Shown: piece after piece, positions 16,962 to 26,281 of the stretch
Layout: each line of letters opens with the position of its first letter
Numbering within the stretch: position 1 is the stretch's first letter
NCBI RefSeq assembly: GCF_002949735.1
Contig: NZ_CP026681.1
Span: 2,914,001 to 2,978,000, forward strand
Direction of reading: 5' to 3'
Source of the DNA: Nostoc sp. 'Peltigera membranacea cyanobiont' N6
GTDB lineage: Bacteria > Cyanobacteriota > Cyanobacteriia > Cyanobacteriales > Nostocaceae
DNA length: 64,000 nucleotides
The notes under the pieces: model-generated
What the model saw: the letters and a program-made list of their open reading frames with translations, nothing else
Databases searched by the model: none
Told to the model about the DNA's origin: nothing
Position numbers and translations under genes: made by a program

Positions 16962-17153
16962 ACAATAATCGTTACCGAGGCTCTGGCGAATGGGGATAAG
17001 GTAACGCTGGTTGGTTTTGGCTGGTTCGAGCGACGGGAACGCTCTTCTCGTGAAGAGCGTAACCCAAAAACCAAAGAGACAATTACAATTCCAGCCACTA
17101 GAGTGCTTGCATTTTCTGCTGGGAAACAGTTTTAAGAAAAAGTAGCGCCATAA
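16962..17153 (+). pseudogene. Broken third copy of the HU gene
   Basis: Translating from 16962 gives VTEALANGDKVTLVGFGWFE, then ERNPKTKETITIPATRV and FSAGKQF, matching residues about 31-88 of HU. The first third is absent, replaced by the preceding gene. A single change of AAA to TAA at 17133-17135 creates a stop just before the EKVAP end. The 3' flank (AAAGCATAA) matches that of HU copy 1. Confidence 0.85.
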
Positions 17154-17170
17154 AGCATAAATAAGCCATC

Positions 17171-17425
17171 CTACCCAAAAGGCTGGCCCCACCGTTCCCA
17201 GTTCTCCTTATTAAATGGACTGCGCCACTTCAAAATAAGGTTTAACTCTAACTCTTGCCGTGTGCGTCGATCAACCGGAGCATCCCACCAAAATGTGGCG
17301 TTGACTGCTGGAGAGTAACCCATAGCGATAATGTAAATCCTGGTAGCTAGCGATATATTTTTTGCAAGCGTGTATGCCCTTCCAGCGCTTGTTACTTTTG
17401 CAAGTTTCCCCCATATATTACTCAA
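17171..17425 (-). CDS. GIY-YIG-nuclease-like C-terminal domain, short
   Basis: An 84-residue frame whose last half (IYIIAMGYSP, LELNLILKWRSPFNKENWE, WGQPFG) looks like the end of GIY-YIG nuclease domains, where the Glu and the PFN segment belong to the fold. The GIY/YIG strands that should come first are not present, so either the protein is truncated or it is a divergent small relative. It overlaps the upstream gene by 8 bases (17418-17425), implying translational coupling. Confidence 0.4.
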   Translation of the reverse strand: MSNIWGKLAKVTSAGRAYTLAKNISLATRIYIIAMGYSPAVNATFWWDAPVDRRTRQELELNLILKWRSPFNKENWERWGQPFG

Positions 17426-18359
17426 GACAATTTAAACTTTTTAGAAATTCTTCTAAGAAGAAATTTATATCACCTGGATTCAAAGTCCCATGAAAAAATT
17501 TGATGCTACAAGGAATCTGAAGTCGTCCTTGTAGCAAATCTCTAAGCGCATATTTTTTTATAAAACCGGATTTCAATAAATTCAGAAGTAGGTGGTTCAA
17601 TGAATATTTATTTTCTTCAATAGTTTCAACAGCTTCAATAAGTTCAGGAAAAAATCTTGTTCCAGGAAAATATCTTTTACCAAAGTAAAGAGAAATATTT
17701 CCTACCCAAGTTCCAGGAAACCAATGTAAATGAAAGGATTCAAATGGCTGGTTCGGTAAATTTCCAAACAGATGGGACAAGCTATAAATATATGGTGAAA
17801 CGCGATGTGTTGAACCGGAACGAGTCTGTTTCACTGTTTGTATATAAATATCCATCCATTCTGATAACGTTTCTATTTGATAAACATTAGGAATAATAGC
17901 ATCTTTTATATCATCTCCACTGGGCATAAAAACTGGTATGATGATTGTGGGATTATTAATAATATACCAATTAGTTGCAATTTTTCTAAAATGGAAAGCC
18001 TTAAATACCCTCTCTGGTCTTTTTAAGGTTTTGATAAGATGCCATAACAAAAAACCAAAAAAAGTGCTTTCTTCTTCAGGGTTTTCTCTTTTCCATTTTG
18101 AATAGGATTTGTATCCATGATGCACATCCAAATGCTGACTTAAATTTAAGTATCCATTACCTGAAGGATTGAGAAAACCATCAGCCGCAAGCTTGTGCCA
18201 AGAAGTCCAAAATACATCAGATTCTGGGTTAATCATTTTTGCCTGAAGTTGCGTTAAAAAATTTTGACCATATTCCGAATTTACCCATTCTTCTGTAAAA
18301 GGGTTATTCCAGTCTTCTGTAAGAGTAGAAGGCTTACTAATTTCTTCACTGAATTCCAC
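17418..18359 (-). CDS. Hypothetical protein of 313 residues
   Basis: Not recognised. The sequence is rich in Phe, Trp and Tyr and has no signal peptide or membrane segment. Distinct stretches are DVFWTSWHKLAADGFLNPSG, FGFLLWHLIKTLKRPERVF, IIIPVFMPSGDDI and FHLHWFPGTWVGNISLYFGK. It overlaps the GIY-YIG-like frame downstream by 8 bases, so the pair is probably one transcription unit. An intact IS lies 85 bases upstream. A role in DNA metabolism would be a guess from the neighbour alone. Confidence 0.55.
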   Translation of the reverse strand: MEFSEEISKPSTLTEDWNNPFTEEWVNSEYGQNFLTQLQAKMINPESDVFWTSWHKLAADGFLNPSGNGYLNLSQHLDVHHGYKSYSKWKRENPEEESTFFGFLLWHLIKTLKRPERVFKAFHFRKIATNWYIINNPTIIIPVFMPSGDDIKDAIIPNVYQIETLSEWMDIYIQTVKQTRSGSTHRVSPYIYSLSHLFGNLPNQPFESFHLHWFPGTWVGNISLYFGKRYFPGTRFFPELIEAVETIEENKYSLNHLLLNLLKSGFIKKYALRDLLQGRLQIPCSIKFFHGTLNPGDINFFLEEFLKSLNCLE

Positions 18360-18444
18360 AGATTTTACTCCTTAAAGAAACACTAATATTAAGCCGTATT
18401 TATTACTACTAATCCCGACCTAAAGCACGTTTAACTTTTGGATT

Positions 18445-20128
18445 ATAACTCCCGGTTCGCCCATTTTTTAATGAGTTAGGAAAAGTAGATAGTCAAAAGT
18501 ATACCGAAGGACATATTCCCAAAAAGACTAGATTAGGTATATGTTCGCACTTATGGCTAATGAACCCATAATCAGAAACGAACGAGTCGATGATATACCT
18601 ATACTTCTAACTCAAATAGAGGGTATGGGCGTACAATCGCTAATCGATAAACATTTTCCCAGACACGGAAATTGGCAAGGTCTAAGTTTGGGAAGTGTAG
18701 CAGTAATTTGGTTAGCACACATATTATCGCAAGCAGATCACCGTTTAAATCACGTCCAAGCATGGGCTTCTAAGCGGTTAGAAACATTGAAAACATTTTT
18801 TGGAGAAGAGTTAGGTGAACTTGACTTGACGGATGATCGTCTAGAAGCCCTATTACGTTATCTTGACAGGGATAGCGACTGGTACTCATTTGAGTCAGAA
18901 CTTGGAGGTAACTTGCTACAAGTGTACGATATCAAACCAGAACGAGTTCGTATGGATAGTACAACAGCTTCAAGTCACTGTGGGATTAATTCTGAAGGAT
19001 TATTCCAATGGGGTCATAGCAAAGATCATCGTCCAGACTTGGCACAAGTGAAAATAATGTTATCGACATTAGACCCTTTAGGAATGCCAATTGCAGCTGA
19101 AATACTATCAGGGGAAAAAGCCGACGACCCTTTATACATCCCGGCAATTGAAAGAGTACGTTCAACGCTAAAACAGTCAGGGTTACTATATATTGGCGAC
19201 TGTAAAATGGGTTCAATTGCGACGAGGACTCATATTGTATCTGGTGGGGATTTCTATCTTTGTCCTCTCAATGCAAAACAAGTTCCATCTAAACAATTAA
19301 TTGAATATCTTCAACCAGTTTGGGATGGTAAACAAGAATTAACAACTATTGATTATGATTATGCTGATGGGAAAAATAAAGAAATTGCTAAAGGGTTTGA
19401 AATAGATATTTCTCAAACAACAAAGATTGATGGTAATGAATTGACTTGGAATGAGCGACAAATAGTTGTACGTTCTTTCGCAATCGCAGAAACAGAAGAA
19501 AAATCTTTACGCGACCGCTTACAAAAAACGAATAATGCCCTGGAACAGCTTAAAATACCTTGTCGTGGCAAAAAAAAGTTAACCACGATTGACTCATGCC
19601 AGTCCGCTGCGAATGCTATTCTCAAACGTTATCGTACCAGTGGACTTTTTAAACTTGACATTCAACTTAGGATTTCTCGAAAAATTAAGAGGCGATATCT
19701 TGATACACCTTCTCAAATAGTAGAAGAAACTTCCATAAGTCTGGATTTTGAAATTGATGAAGATGCAGTTTTAAGACAAATTAAATTGTTAGGCTGGAGA
19801 GTATACGTTACAAATCAAACAAAATCTCTGTTACCTTTGAAACAAGCTGTTCGTGCCTATAGAGATGAGTATTTAACTGAACGAGGATTTGCTCGACTTA
19901 AAGGTTTTCCTCTATCTTTAACTCCAATTTATTTGCAGCGTGAAGATCATATTACAGGATTAATTCGACTACTTTCAATTGGGTTGCGTGTTTTGACCCT
20001 TTTAGAGTTTCAGGTTCGTCGCAATCTGGAGCAAAATAAGGAAAAGCTAACTTGATCTCACAAACCATTCCCCCCCAGGTTACTTTACTCAGTTTCGCTT
20101 TGGGTTTTTACTTTGGGAGCAACAAAGA
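18445..20128 (+). mobile_element. IS1634-type insertion sequence (right end approximate)
   Basis: The left end is fixed at 18445 because the first 207 bases recur exactly, inverted, at 32962-33168, and identity stops there. The element carries one full-length transposase. The right end is not certain; a weak inverted match to the left end (GCTCCC against ACTCCC, then a GAGTxA-like word) ends near 20128. Confidence 0.6.
18541..20055 (+). CDS. IS1634-family (IS4-like) transposase
   Basis: A 504-residue DDE transposase. The N-terminal domain (IIRNERVDDIPILLTQIEGM, GVQSLIDKHFPRHGNW) is followed by catalytic-core signs: VRMDSTTASSHC (first Asp), WGHSKDHRPDLAQVKIML, YIGDCKMGS (second Asp) and the late YRDEYLTERGFARLKGFPLS with the catalytic Glu. 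No stop or frameshift is seen, so the element may still move. Translation may start at ATG 18541 or at MANEP (18553). Confidence 0.88.
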   Translation: MFALMANEPIIRNERVDDIPILLTQIEGMGVQSLIDKHFPRHGNWQGLSLGSVAVIWLAHILSQADHRLNHVQAWASKRLETLKTFFGEELGELDLTDDRLEALLRYLDRDSDWYSFESELGGNLLQVYDIKPERVRMDSTTASSHCGINSEGLFQWGHSKDHRPDLAQVKIMLSTLDPLGMPIAAEILSGEKADDPLYIPAIERVRSTLKQSGLLYIGDCKMGSIATRTHIVSGGDFYLCPLNAKQVPSKQLIEYLQPVWDGKQELTTIDYDYADGKNKEIAKGFEIDISQTTKIDGNELTWNERQIVVRSFAIAETEEKSLRDRLQKTNNALEQLKIPCRGKKKLTTIDSCQSAANAILKRYRTSGLFKLDIQLRISRKIKRRYLDTPSQIVEETSISLDFEIDEDAVLRQIKLLGWRVYVTNQTKSLLPLKQAVRAYRDEYLTERGFARLKGFPLSLTPIYLQREDHITGLIRLLSIGLRVLTLLEFQVRRNLEQNKEKLT

Positions 20129-20180
20129 AAACTAGGTCTATTGCTCTCTAGTGAAAGTAGTTTGTAAAGAAAACTCAGAG

Positions 20181-20214
20181 GCTCAGATACTATTACTATA
20201 TCTGAGCTTTTTTT
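20181..20214 (+). terminator. Rho-independent terminator
   Basis: A perfect 9-bp stem GCTCAGATA ... TATCTGAGC (20181-20189 with 20199-20207) is followed by seven T residues. It ends transcription arriving from the IS. From 20215 to 20410 nothing else is supported; a short frame from ATG 20341 runs antisense into the next gene. Confidence 0.7.
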
Positions 20215-20410
20215 CGATATATAATCCTGTTTGTGATGTTACATATACGTTACATAACTAAATTTTCTTATGCTTCTTCTATCAGGGTATAAAGCGTTTT
20301 ACTACGAGCTAACAACTTTTGAAGGAGAAATAATCAGAGATGTATTTGCTGCCAGATGTCATCAGACAAGAATCCCCCAACAAACAGCTAACACAAAATA
20401 AAAAACTAAT

Positions 20411-22378
20411 CTATTTGGCTTTAGTCCCTGCCTTAAAGCCTTCACCACTTAAGAATTCGTCGTTTATCAGCAACAGAATTTTATCTGTGTCCTTCCCTTT
20501 ATTGGCATAGCTGGCAGGGTTACTGGGGTCTTTCTTGTTTTCCATCCCGTACTTGGCGTTATGGCTGATTATTTCATCCTTGTGCTGTTCAATCCAATCT
20601 CTGATTAGCAAACCGTTACAGCCTGATAAATCCCTAAGTGCTTGATTAGTAATTGCTAGGCGATCGCCATCTCCAGTCGCCACAGTATCGTTGTAAAGAC
20701 AGATAGCCAGATAAGACCTGCGGATTTTTTCTACAGCTGCCCCAGGCGTTTTGCTCCCCCACACCTGGGCATCGGTCTTAGCTTCCCAGTCAATCTCTTC
20801 CTTTGGTGGTGCTACTTTGGCAGGTGTGGCAATGGTAGCAGGTGCTATTGTTCCCCCAATAGTTAACTTACTTACCATCTCAATAACTTTCTTTTCCAGC
20901 CAAGAATCTAACTCTATGACATTGAGGGTAACTGTTTGCGGTTGTGGTGCGCTGGTTTCGATTGCGTCTTTCTCCTGTTGTAGTTGGTTCTTCGCGGCTT
21001 CTAACTGGTTATTGGTTTCTTGTAGCTGTTTAACTTGTGCTTCTAACTGATTATTAGCTTCCTGCAACTGTTTAACTTGTGCTTCTAACTGGTTATTGGT
21101 TTCCTGTAGCTGTTTAACTTGTGCTTCTGATTGGGCTAATTTTTGCTGTGCTGACTCTGGTAGCGTGGCAGTATCCAAACCTTTGTTATACGACTCAATT
21201 AAGGCGCTGACTACTGACTGATGGTTAGGTGCTTCTAATTGCCCTTGCAGGTAGCGAATAGCTTCTAAGTCTGAAGACTTAACCCGAACATTGGCAAGTT
21301 TTTCTCTTGGAAGATCGCCGGGAAAGCCTACAGGTTTAGTAGTGTAGTAATCTGAATAACCAAGGGTCGTAACGACATGTTCCAACTCGCTATCACTAAG
21401 TTTTTCGCCTGGGGTAATATGACCGAGAAAGCAAGCTGCGAAGTACATTTTCGCCCCTAGTGAACCCTTACAATCTCGCTCGGTTACGAGACTTGCACAA
21501 GATGCCCTTAGTGCTTTACAGTCATTCTGATCTTGCCCGTAACGGAAGTTTAAAACAGGTTCATTACTGTCCTTGCCACCGAAATACTTTTGGACTACCC
21601 TACGCAGTGAATTGCCGCGCTTGTCTTCAATAGCCTTATTTTGTGCTGCTACATCACGGGGAAACTCCTCAGAAACTTCTTTGAGTAATTCCTTAAGATT
21701 GGCATCCTTCCGCAAATGAGCCAATCGCTCAATTATGTATGAAGCCCCGAACAAAGTAGAAATTTTAAAAACTGGCTTCTGACCACGCTTCTTGCCCTGT
21801 CCTTCAAACCATGCTTGATAAGATTCACCATCTACTGGGGTGAATTGTCCTCTGGCTAAAATCTCATGAGTCCGGCGGCCAGTAGCAGCTATCAAGCCCA
21901 CAGCTAACTCGTGAGGATCATCGCTGGCTAACAGTTTCTCTGTAACTTCTAGATAGGTATCTGGATCAATCTCAATACCTGTATTACCATCTTCGTCAAC
22001 ATTCGTTAAGTGATCGCTTACTCTCGTAGTTTCGTTTCTTTGTTTCCACTCTTGATCGTTCAGACCACAGAGTAATACAATATAGTGCTTTAACTGGTTT
22101 CCGGTGACTTTGCGTTGGGCATCGTGTTTAGGTACTAATTCAGCGTTTTTACCCTGTTCTAGTAGCAGTGAATTAAATTTCTCATAGAAGCCAACCCGAC
22201 TCAACACAGTGCCTAAGCTTTTGATACTGTAGCTGGTATTATCTTTTATCCACTGGTTGAACTGCTTACAGTATGGCTTGAATTCTTCGAGGCTTTGCAA
22301 ATCCTTGGTGGCTTGAAATAGTTGCTCGACCCGATCCTGAACTACCTTTGACATTTCACGGCTCCCTCGTATATCCAA
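20411..22378 (-). CDS. Protelomerase (telomere resolvase) family protein
   Basis: A 655-residue protein from ATG 22378; the internal ATG at 22354 (MSKVVQDRVE) has the better ribosome site (GAGGGAG) and is the likelier start. Residues about 60-350 resemble telomere resolvases, enzymes related to tyrosine recombinases that cut a palindrome and reseal it as hairpin ends. Candidate active-site residues (22378 numbering) are R168/R169 (AATGRRTHEIL), K196/K197 (GQGKKRG), R291 (KALRASCASL), H320 (CFLGHITPG) and one of Y341, Y344 or Y345. Residues 411-470 form a coiled coil of three near-identical 14-residue repeats (QLEAQVKQLQETNN). Then come a Pro/Ala linker and a conserved C-terminal domain (about 545-615). 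The gene stands alone with its own promoter. Whether it resolves telomeres or only binds DNA is not known. Confidence 0.8.
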   Translation of the reverse strand: MDIRGSREMSKVVQDRVEQLFQATKDLQSLEEFKPYCKQFNQWIKDNTSYSIKSLGTVLSRVGFYEKFNSLLLEQGKNAELVPKHDAQRKVTGNQLKHYIVLLCGLNDQEWKQRNETTRVSDHLTNVDEDGNTGIEIDPDTYLEVTEKLLASDDPHELAVGLIAATGRRTHEILARGQFTPVDGESYQAWFEGQGKKRGQKPVFKISTLFGASYIIERLAHLRKDANLKELLKEVSEEFPRDVAAQNKAIEDKRGNSLRRVVQKYFGGKDSNEPVLNFRYGQDQNDCKALRASCASLVTERDCKGSLGAKMYFAACFLGHITPGEKLSDSELEHVVTTLGYSDYYTTKPVGFPGDLPREKLANVRVKSSDLEAIRYLQGQLEAPNHQSVVSALIESYNKGLDTATLPESAQQKLAQSEAQVKQLQETNNQLEAQVKQLQEANNQLEAQVKQLQETNNQLEAAKNQLQQEKDAIETSAPQPQTVTLNVIELDSWLEKKVIEMVSKLTIGGTIAPATIATPAKVAPPKEEIDWEAKTDAQVWGSKTPGAAVEKIRRSYLAICLYNDTVATGDGDRLAITNQALRDLSGCNGLLIRDWIEQHKDEIISHNAKYGMENKKDPSNPASYANKGKDTDKILLLINDEFLSGEGFKAGTKAK

Positions 22379-22387
22379 GTTGTTATA

Positions 22388-22416
22388 ATTATAGCTAACT
22401 TGTTATTTAGCGCCAA
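22388..22416 (-). promoter_or_regulatory. Sigma-70-type promoter of the protelomerase-like gene
   Basis: On the minus strand TTGGCG (22411-22416) is followed by 17 bases and TATAAT (22388-22393), an almost perfect consensus. Transcription would start near 22380, about 26 bases before ATG 22354, which favours that start. The promoter overlaps an imperfect palindrome at 22376-22402 that could be an operator. Confidence 0.7.
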
Positions 22417-22557
22417 GACAAAAATATAACTTGTTTAGAAGATGTCGATTGCTGAAGTTTTTCTTAACAGGTAGACAAAACCAAAGGAAAAGCGGGCTGC
22501 TAACCCGCAGTTTAAAAATAATTTGGATGTCTGTATGTTGATCGGAATTGACAAACT

Positions 22558-24395
22558 CCCGGATTTCTCACAAAGCTTGAAGAAATAGGGGTCAAAAACT
22601 GCCAAAATGTATATTGCAAAAGAATTCCAGCAGCTTTGTTGTATGACCCCAAATAAAAACGATTGTATACCGGAACAGTTCATATTTGAACAAGTAAAGT
22701 CATGTCCAGTTATAGTTAATTTCAAGGGTGAACCTGTAACATCGGATGCAGGACTAACACTAATTGCGGAACTGGACAGAAAAAGAAAAATAACATCACG
22801 ACTGGCAACATGTTTCAAAGATTACCGAGAGCCAAATAAGATTATACATCCAGTTAATAGCTTAATTGCACAAAGAATATATGGCTTAATCATGGGCTAT
22901 GAGGATATAAATGACCACGAAACTTTACGTCATGATCCGATATTTTCGCTTGCGGTTGGAAAAATTATTAATTCGGGACAAGAATCAATTACTTTAGCTG
23001 GAAAAAGTACCTTAAATCGGCTTGAGCATTGTCCAGAAAATGTATCATCAAGAGCAGATAGTAGATATCACCGTATTGAACATGATGCATCAGCGATAGA
23101 AACATTACTAGTTGAGCTATTTATAGAATCGGATCGAAAGCCACCACGACAGATAATTTTAGATTTAGATGTTACCGATAATTTAGTTCATGGGAATCAA
23201 GAAGAAACATTTTTTAACCCTTATTATTGAGGGTATTGTTATGCTCCACTTTATATTTTCTGTGGGAAACAAATACTAGCTGCAAAACTTCGGGCATCTA
23301 ATGTTGACCCAGCAGGAGGTGGGTTAGAAGAATTACAACGAGTCATAAAAATAATCCGCTCAAAATGGAAAGATGTAAAAATTATTATTCGCGGAGATAG
23401 TGCATATTCGAGAGACGATATAATGAGTTGGTGTGAATCTCAAAGTGAAATTGATTATGTATTTGGACTTGCTCCAAATAATCGTTTACTTCAGTTATCT
23501 CAATCAATAAAGTATCGTTCATCTCAGGAATACTCAGGAAAAATTCAACCCATAGTTGAGTTTTTTCAAAGCTTATTTCCTCCATCACCAGATTTAAAAA
23601 ATGATGCAGCAGCATTTATTGATAACTCAGTTTGGGATTGTTCTCTTAACTATCAAACTCTAGATAGCTGGAGCCGTAATCGTCGTGTTGTCGCCAAAGT
23701 TGAGTATAGCTATGAAGAAGTAGATACACGCTTTGTAGTAACTTCGCTCCCCATTAATAAAATTCCGCCAGGACGACTTTATACTCAGAAATATTGTCCA
23801 CGAGGCAATATGGAGAATTGTCTAAAAGAACAAAAACTAGGGTTACATAGTGATAGAACTAGTACCCATACGTTTGAAGGAAATCAATTACGCTTGTGGT
23901 TTGCATCTATTGCTTACATTTTAATGAATGCCCTGCGAGAGCAATGTTTAGCAAAAACGGAATTCAAAAATGCAACTGTTGAGACTATCCGCACAAAACT
24001 ATTGAAGCTAGGGGCAGTTATTACTATTAGTAAACGACGAGTTGTAATCGCAATTAGTAGTGCTTGCCCTTATAAGGAGATTTTTTCAATGGTTTATAAG
24101 TATTTATCTCAACTACCTTGTCCTGGTTAATAATGACCTAATTTAATTCATAAGTAATAGCTGAATTTTTGGGTTATTTTACTTGATTTAACCCTATGAA
24201 TTGCCCTGTCAATTTTTATTATAAAAAATGTGGTGTTTCAGTACTATTTACTTTTAATGTATTTGATATATCTTAAACAGGCTCGGTTTTTACTTGAAGT
24301 TACCATACTCTGGAGGTATTTTGATAATGTATCAATTAAGTTATCTAAAATTTGACTAACCCAAGTGTTTTTTTCTCACTTGTGAGAAATCCGGG
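22558..24395 (+). mobile_element. IS1380-family insertion sequence
   Basis: Bounded by perfect 15-bp inverted repeats: CCCGGATTTCTCACA at 22558-22572 and its inverse at 24381-24395. It holds one transposase, interrupted by a stop. It inserted into hsdR: the truncated HsdR reading frame runs into the right repeat. The rest of hsdR is not found on the other side, so a deletion followed or accompanied the insertion. Confidence 0.78.
22607..24130 (+). pseudogene. IS1380-family transposase with an internal TGA
   Basis: Residues 1-207 (VNFKGEPVTSDAGLTLIAEL, LAQRIYGLIMGYEDINDHE, IILDLDVTDNLVHGNQEE) and the part after the stop (GYCYAPLYIFCGKQILAAKL, IIIRGDSAYSRDDIMSWCE, YCPRGNMENCLKEQK, NQLRLWFASIAYILMNALRE) lie in one frame. 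Together they give the full family length of about 507. A single TGA at 23228-23230 stands where relatives have Arg. One base change would repair it. Confidence 0.85.
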
Positions 24396-25273
24396 TGTCC
24401 TGTGCCGCGTGTTCGGGCATCGGTAAGGAGTTGACGAACGACATCAAGTTGGTGATAACGGGGGAAATACAGATTTTTTTGAGCGAGGGGTGTTTTGGTA
24501 TCACCGGGGATGAGAATGGCGAAGTGTTCAATAATGTTGGTGAAACTTTGGCGGGTGAGAATACCTTCCCACAAGTATGCAGATTTGTGACCATTGGGGT
24601 TGGGTGGGTTGCCCTTGCCAAAATTAAAACCTTTATTGAAGGGGAGAAAGTAAGTTTTCTCATGGTCTAATTTTGTGGTCATCCACACTTCATCGGTATC
24701 AACAGCAAAGTGGACTAGACAACGACTAAATTGCAGCAGTGGTTCTTGGGGATTGCGGTCTTCTCGGTATTGTTTTTTGGCGTGGTAAACACTTTGACCC
24801 GTCCAGGGTTTTTTTAATTCCATCGTGGCGATCGCCAGCCCATTCAAAAACAATACAATATCAATGGATAACCCTGCATCGCTTTCAGAGTAATGTACCT
24901 GGCAGGTAATCGAAAAGATATTTTTTTCAAAGTTCTCTAAAACACCCGGATTTGTATCGTTGTAGGGGAGGCTGTAAAGCAAGGTCAGGTGAGCATCATC
25001 GATGGATAATCCTTTTTTAAGAACAGAGAGGATGCCATCTTTTTTGATTTTGCGATCGCAACGTTCCAAAATCAATCTTTGCCAGTTGGGACGGTCTTTG
25101 AGTTTGGCCAGTTCTTCGGGCTGGGTAGTTTCTAAGAAGCGCCAAAACTTCTCTCGGTCAATAGCAAACTCCCGGTCAAAATCTGCGGGGTTTCCTTCTT
25201 GGTAGCCAGCGTGTTCAACGAGTGCAGTTTTGATACAGTTTTCCAGTGCTTGCTCGTTGGTTTTGCTGACCAT
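24356..25273 (-). pseudogene. hsdR: hsdR fragment (type I restriction endonuclease N-terminus)
   Basis: The native start is ATG 25273 (MVSKTNEQALENCI). About 290 residues of the HsdR N-terminal nuclease domain follow: ADFDREFAIDREKFWRFLE, DAGLSIDIVLFLNGLAIATMELKK with the PD-(D/E)XK-type Asp and ExK (IDIVLFLNG, MELKKPW). Then LDVVRQLLTDARTRGTG leads up to the missing helicase. The frame enters the IS1380 end repeat (HPDFSQVRKK) and stops at 24356. The ATP-driven translocase, about 700 residues, is gone, so restriction is lost. Confidence 0.85.
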
Positions 25274-26281
25274 AGGAAATACGTTAGATTTTATACGAGT
25301 ATTTTTCCTATGATAGTTCTTTGTAGCCGAGTGTGCTAAATGACACTCATCTACGGCACGTTTAGTTACGAATTGTTCAGCATAATAAATTACTCCATCA
25401 TTCACTTTTGAGCTATTTAACCAAGGTATTGACCCACTTTCCCAATAAGCAGCATTGGAACGATTAGGCGTACTTCCATTACCTACTTCTCCAATGAAAC
25501 CGATTCGAGATACCTCCCAATGCTCAGGAACTTCCCCTATCCACTCAACACCACTATCTCGCATGGGTGCTTTAAGGTTTAGCCCTTTGGTGACAGCTTG
25601 ATTGATGAGAATGGTTTTTTGCTCTTGCAGTAGTTTGATGAGACACTGTTTTTTGGCGATCGCTTGGTCGATTTCGGAGGTCTTGTGATCGAGAAATTCA
25701 ACAATCCGCTTTTGTTCCGCGATCGGGGGCAAAGGTAAAGGTACTTTCTTAAGATCCTGCATCGAAATTTTCATCCGGATTGTATTAAGTTTTCCCGAAT
25801 CACTTTTTTTTACTAAAATCCCCTTTCCATATTGGAATAAATATTTTTGAAAAGTACTATTACTAAAAATATAACTATAAAAATCAATACTCGTTTTTTC
25901 TTTGTTTCTAAGATATAGAGCATAGTAGACAGGACTGATTGCTCAGAAATACTTTGATAAGCCCACAGCACCTACAACCACATTCATGCTGTTTAGTACA
26001 ATATCTCCTGGGTAAGCCAGTTTGTAAGCTGTTAGATCATTCTTTGCTTTATTACCTCCTCTACTTTCGTCGGAATAGGGAGTGACTCCACTTGCTATGG
26101 AAAGTGATAATATGTCTTTTGTTTTTACTGGCTCATTTTTTTCATTTCTATTTATAAGTATTGAGCTTAACGATTTGACTTCCCAATGTTCTGGAACTTC
26201 TCCTAACCAATCCTCACCGCTATCCTTACAGCACTTGCGTCTGTTATGAGGTACAATAAATTAAAATATAAATACCTTTAA

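Noticed and set aside
20341..20515. Short frame with an AAGGAG ribosome site just beyond the IS
   Set aside because: About 57 residues, half of it antisense to the well-supported protelomerase-like gene; could be a cut gene start but unsupported.
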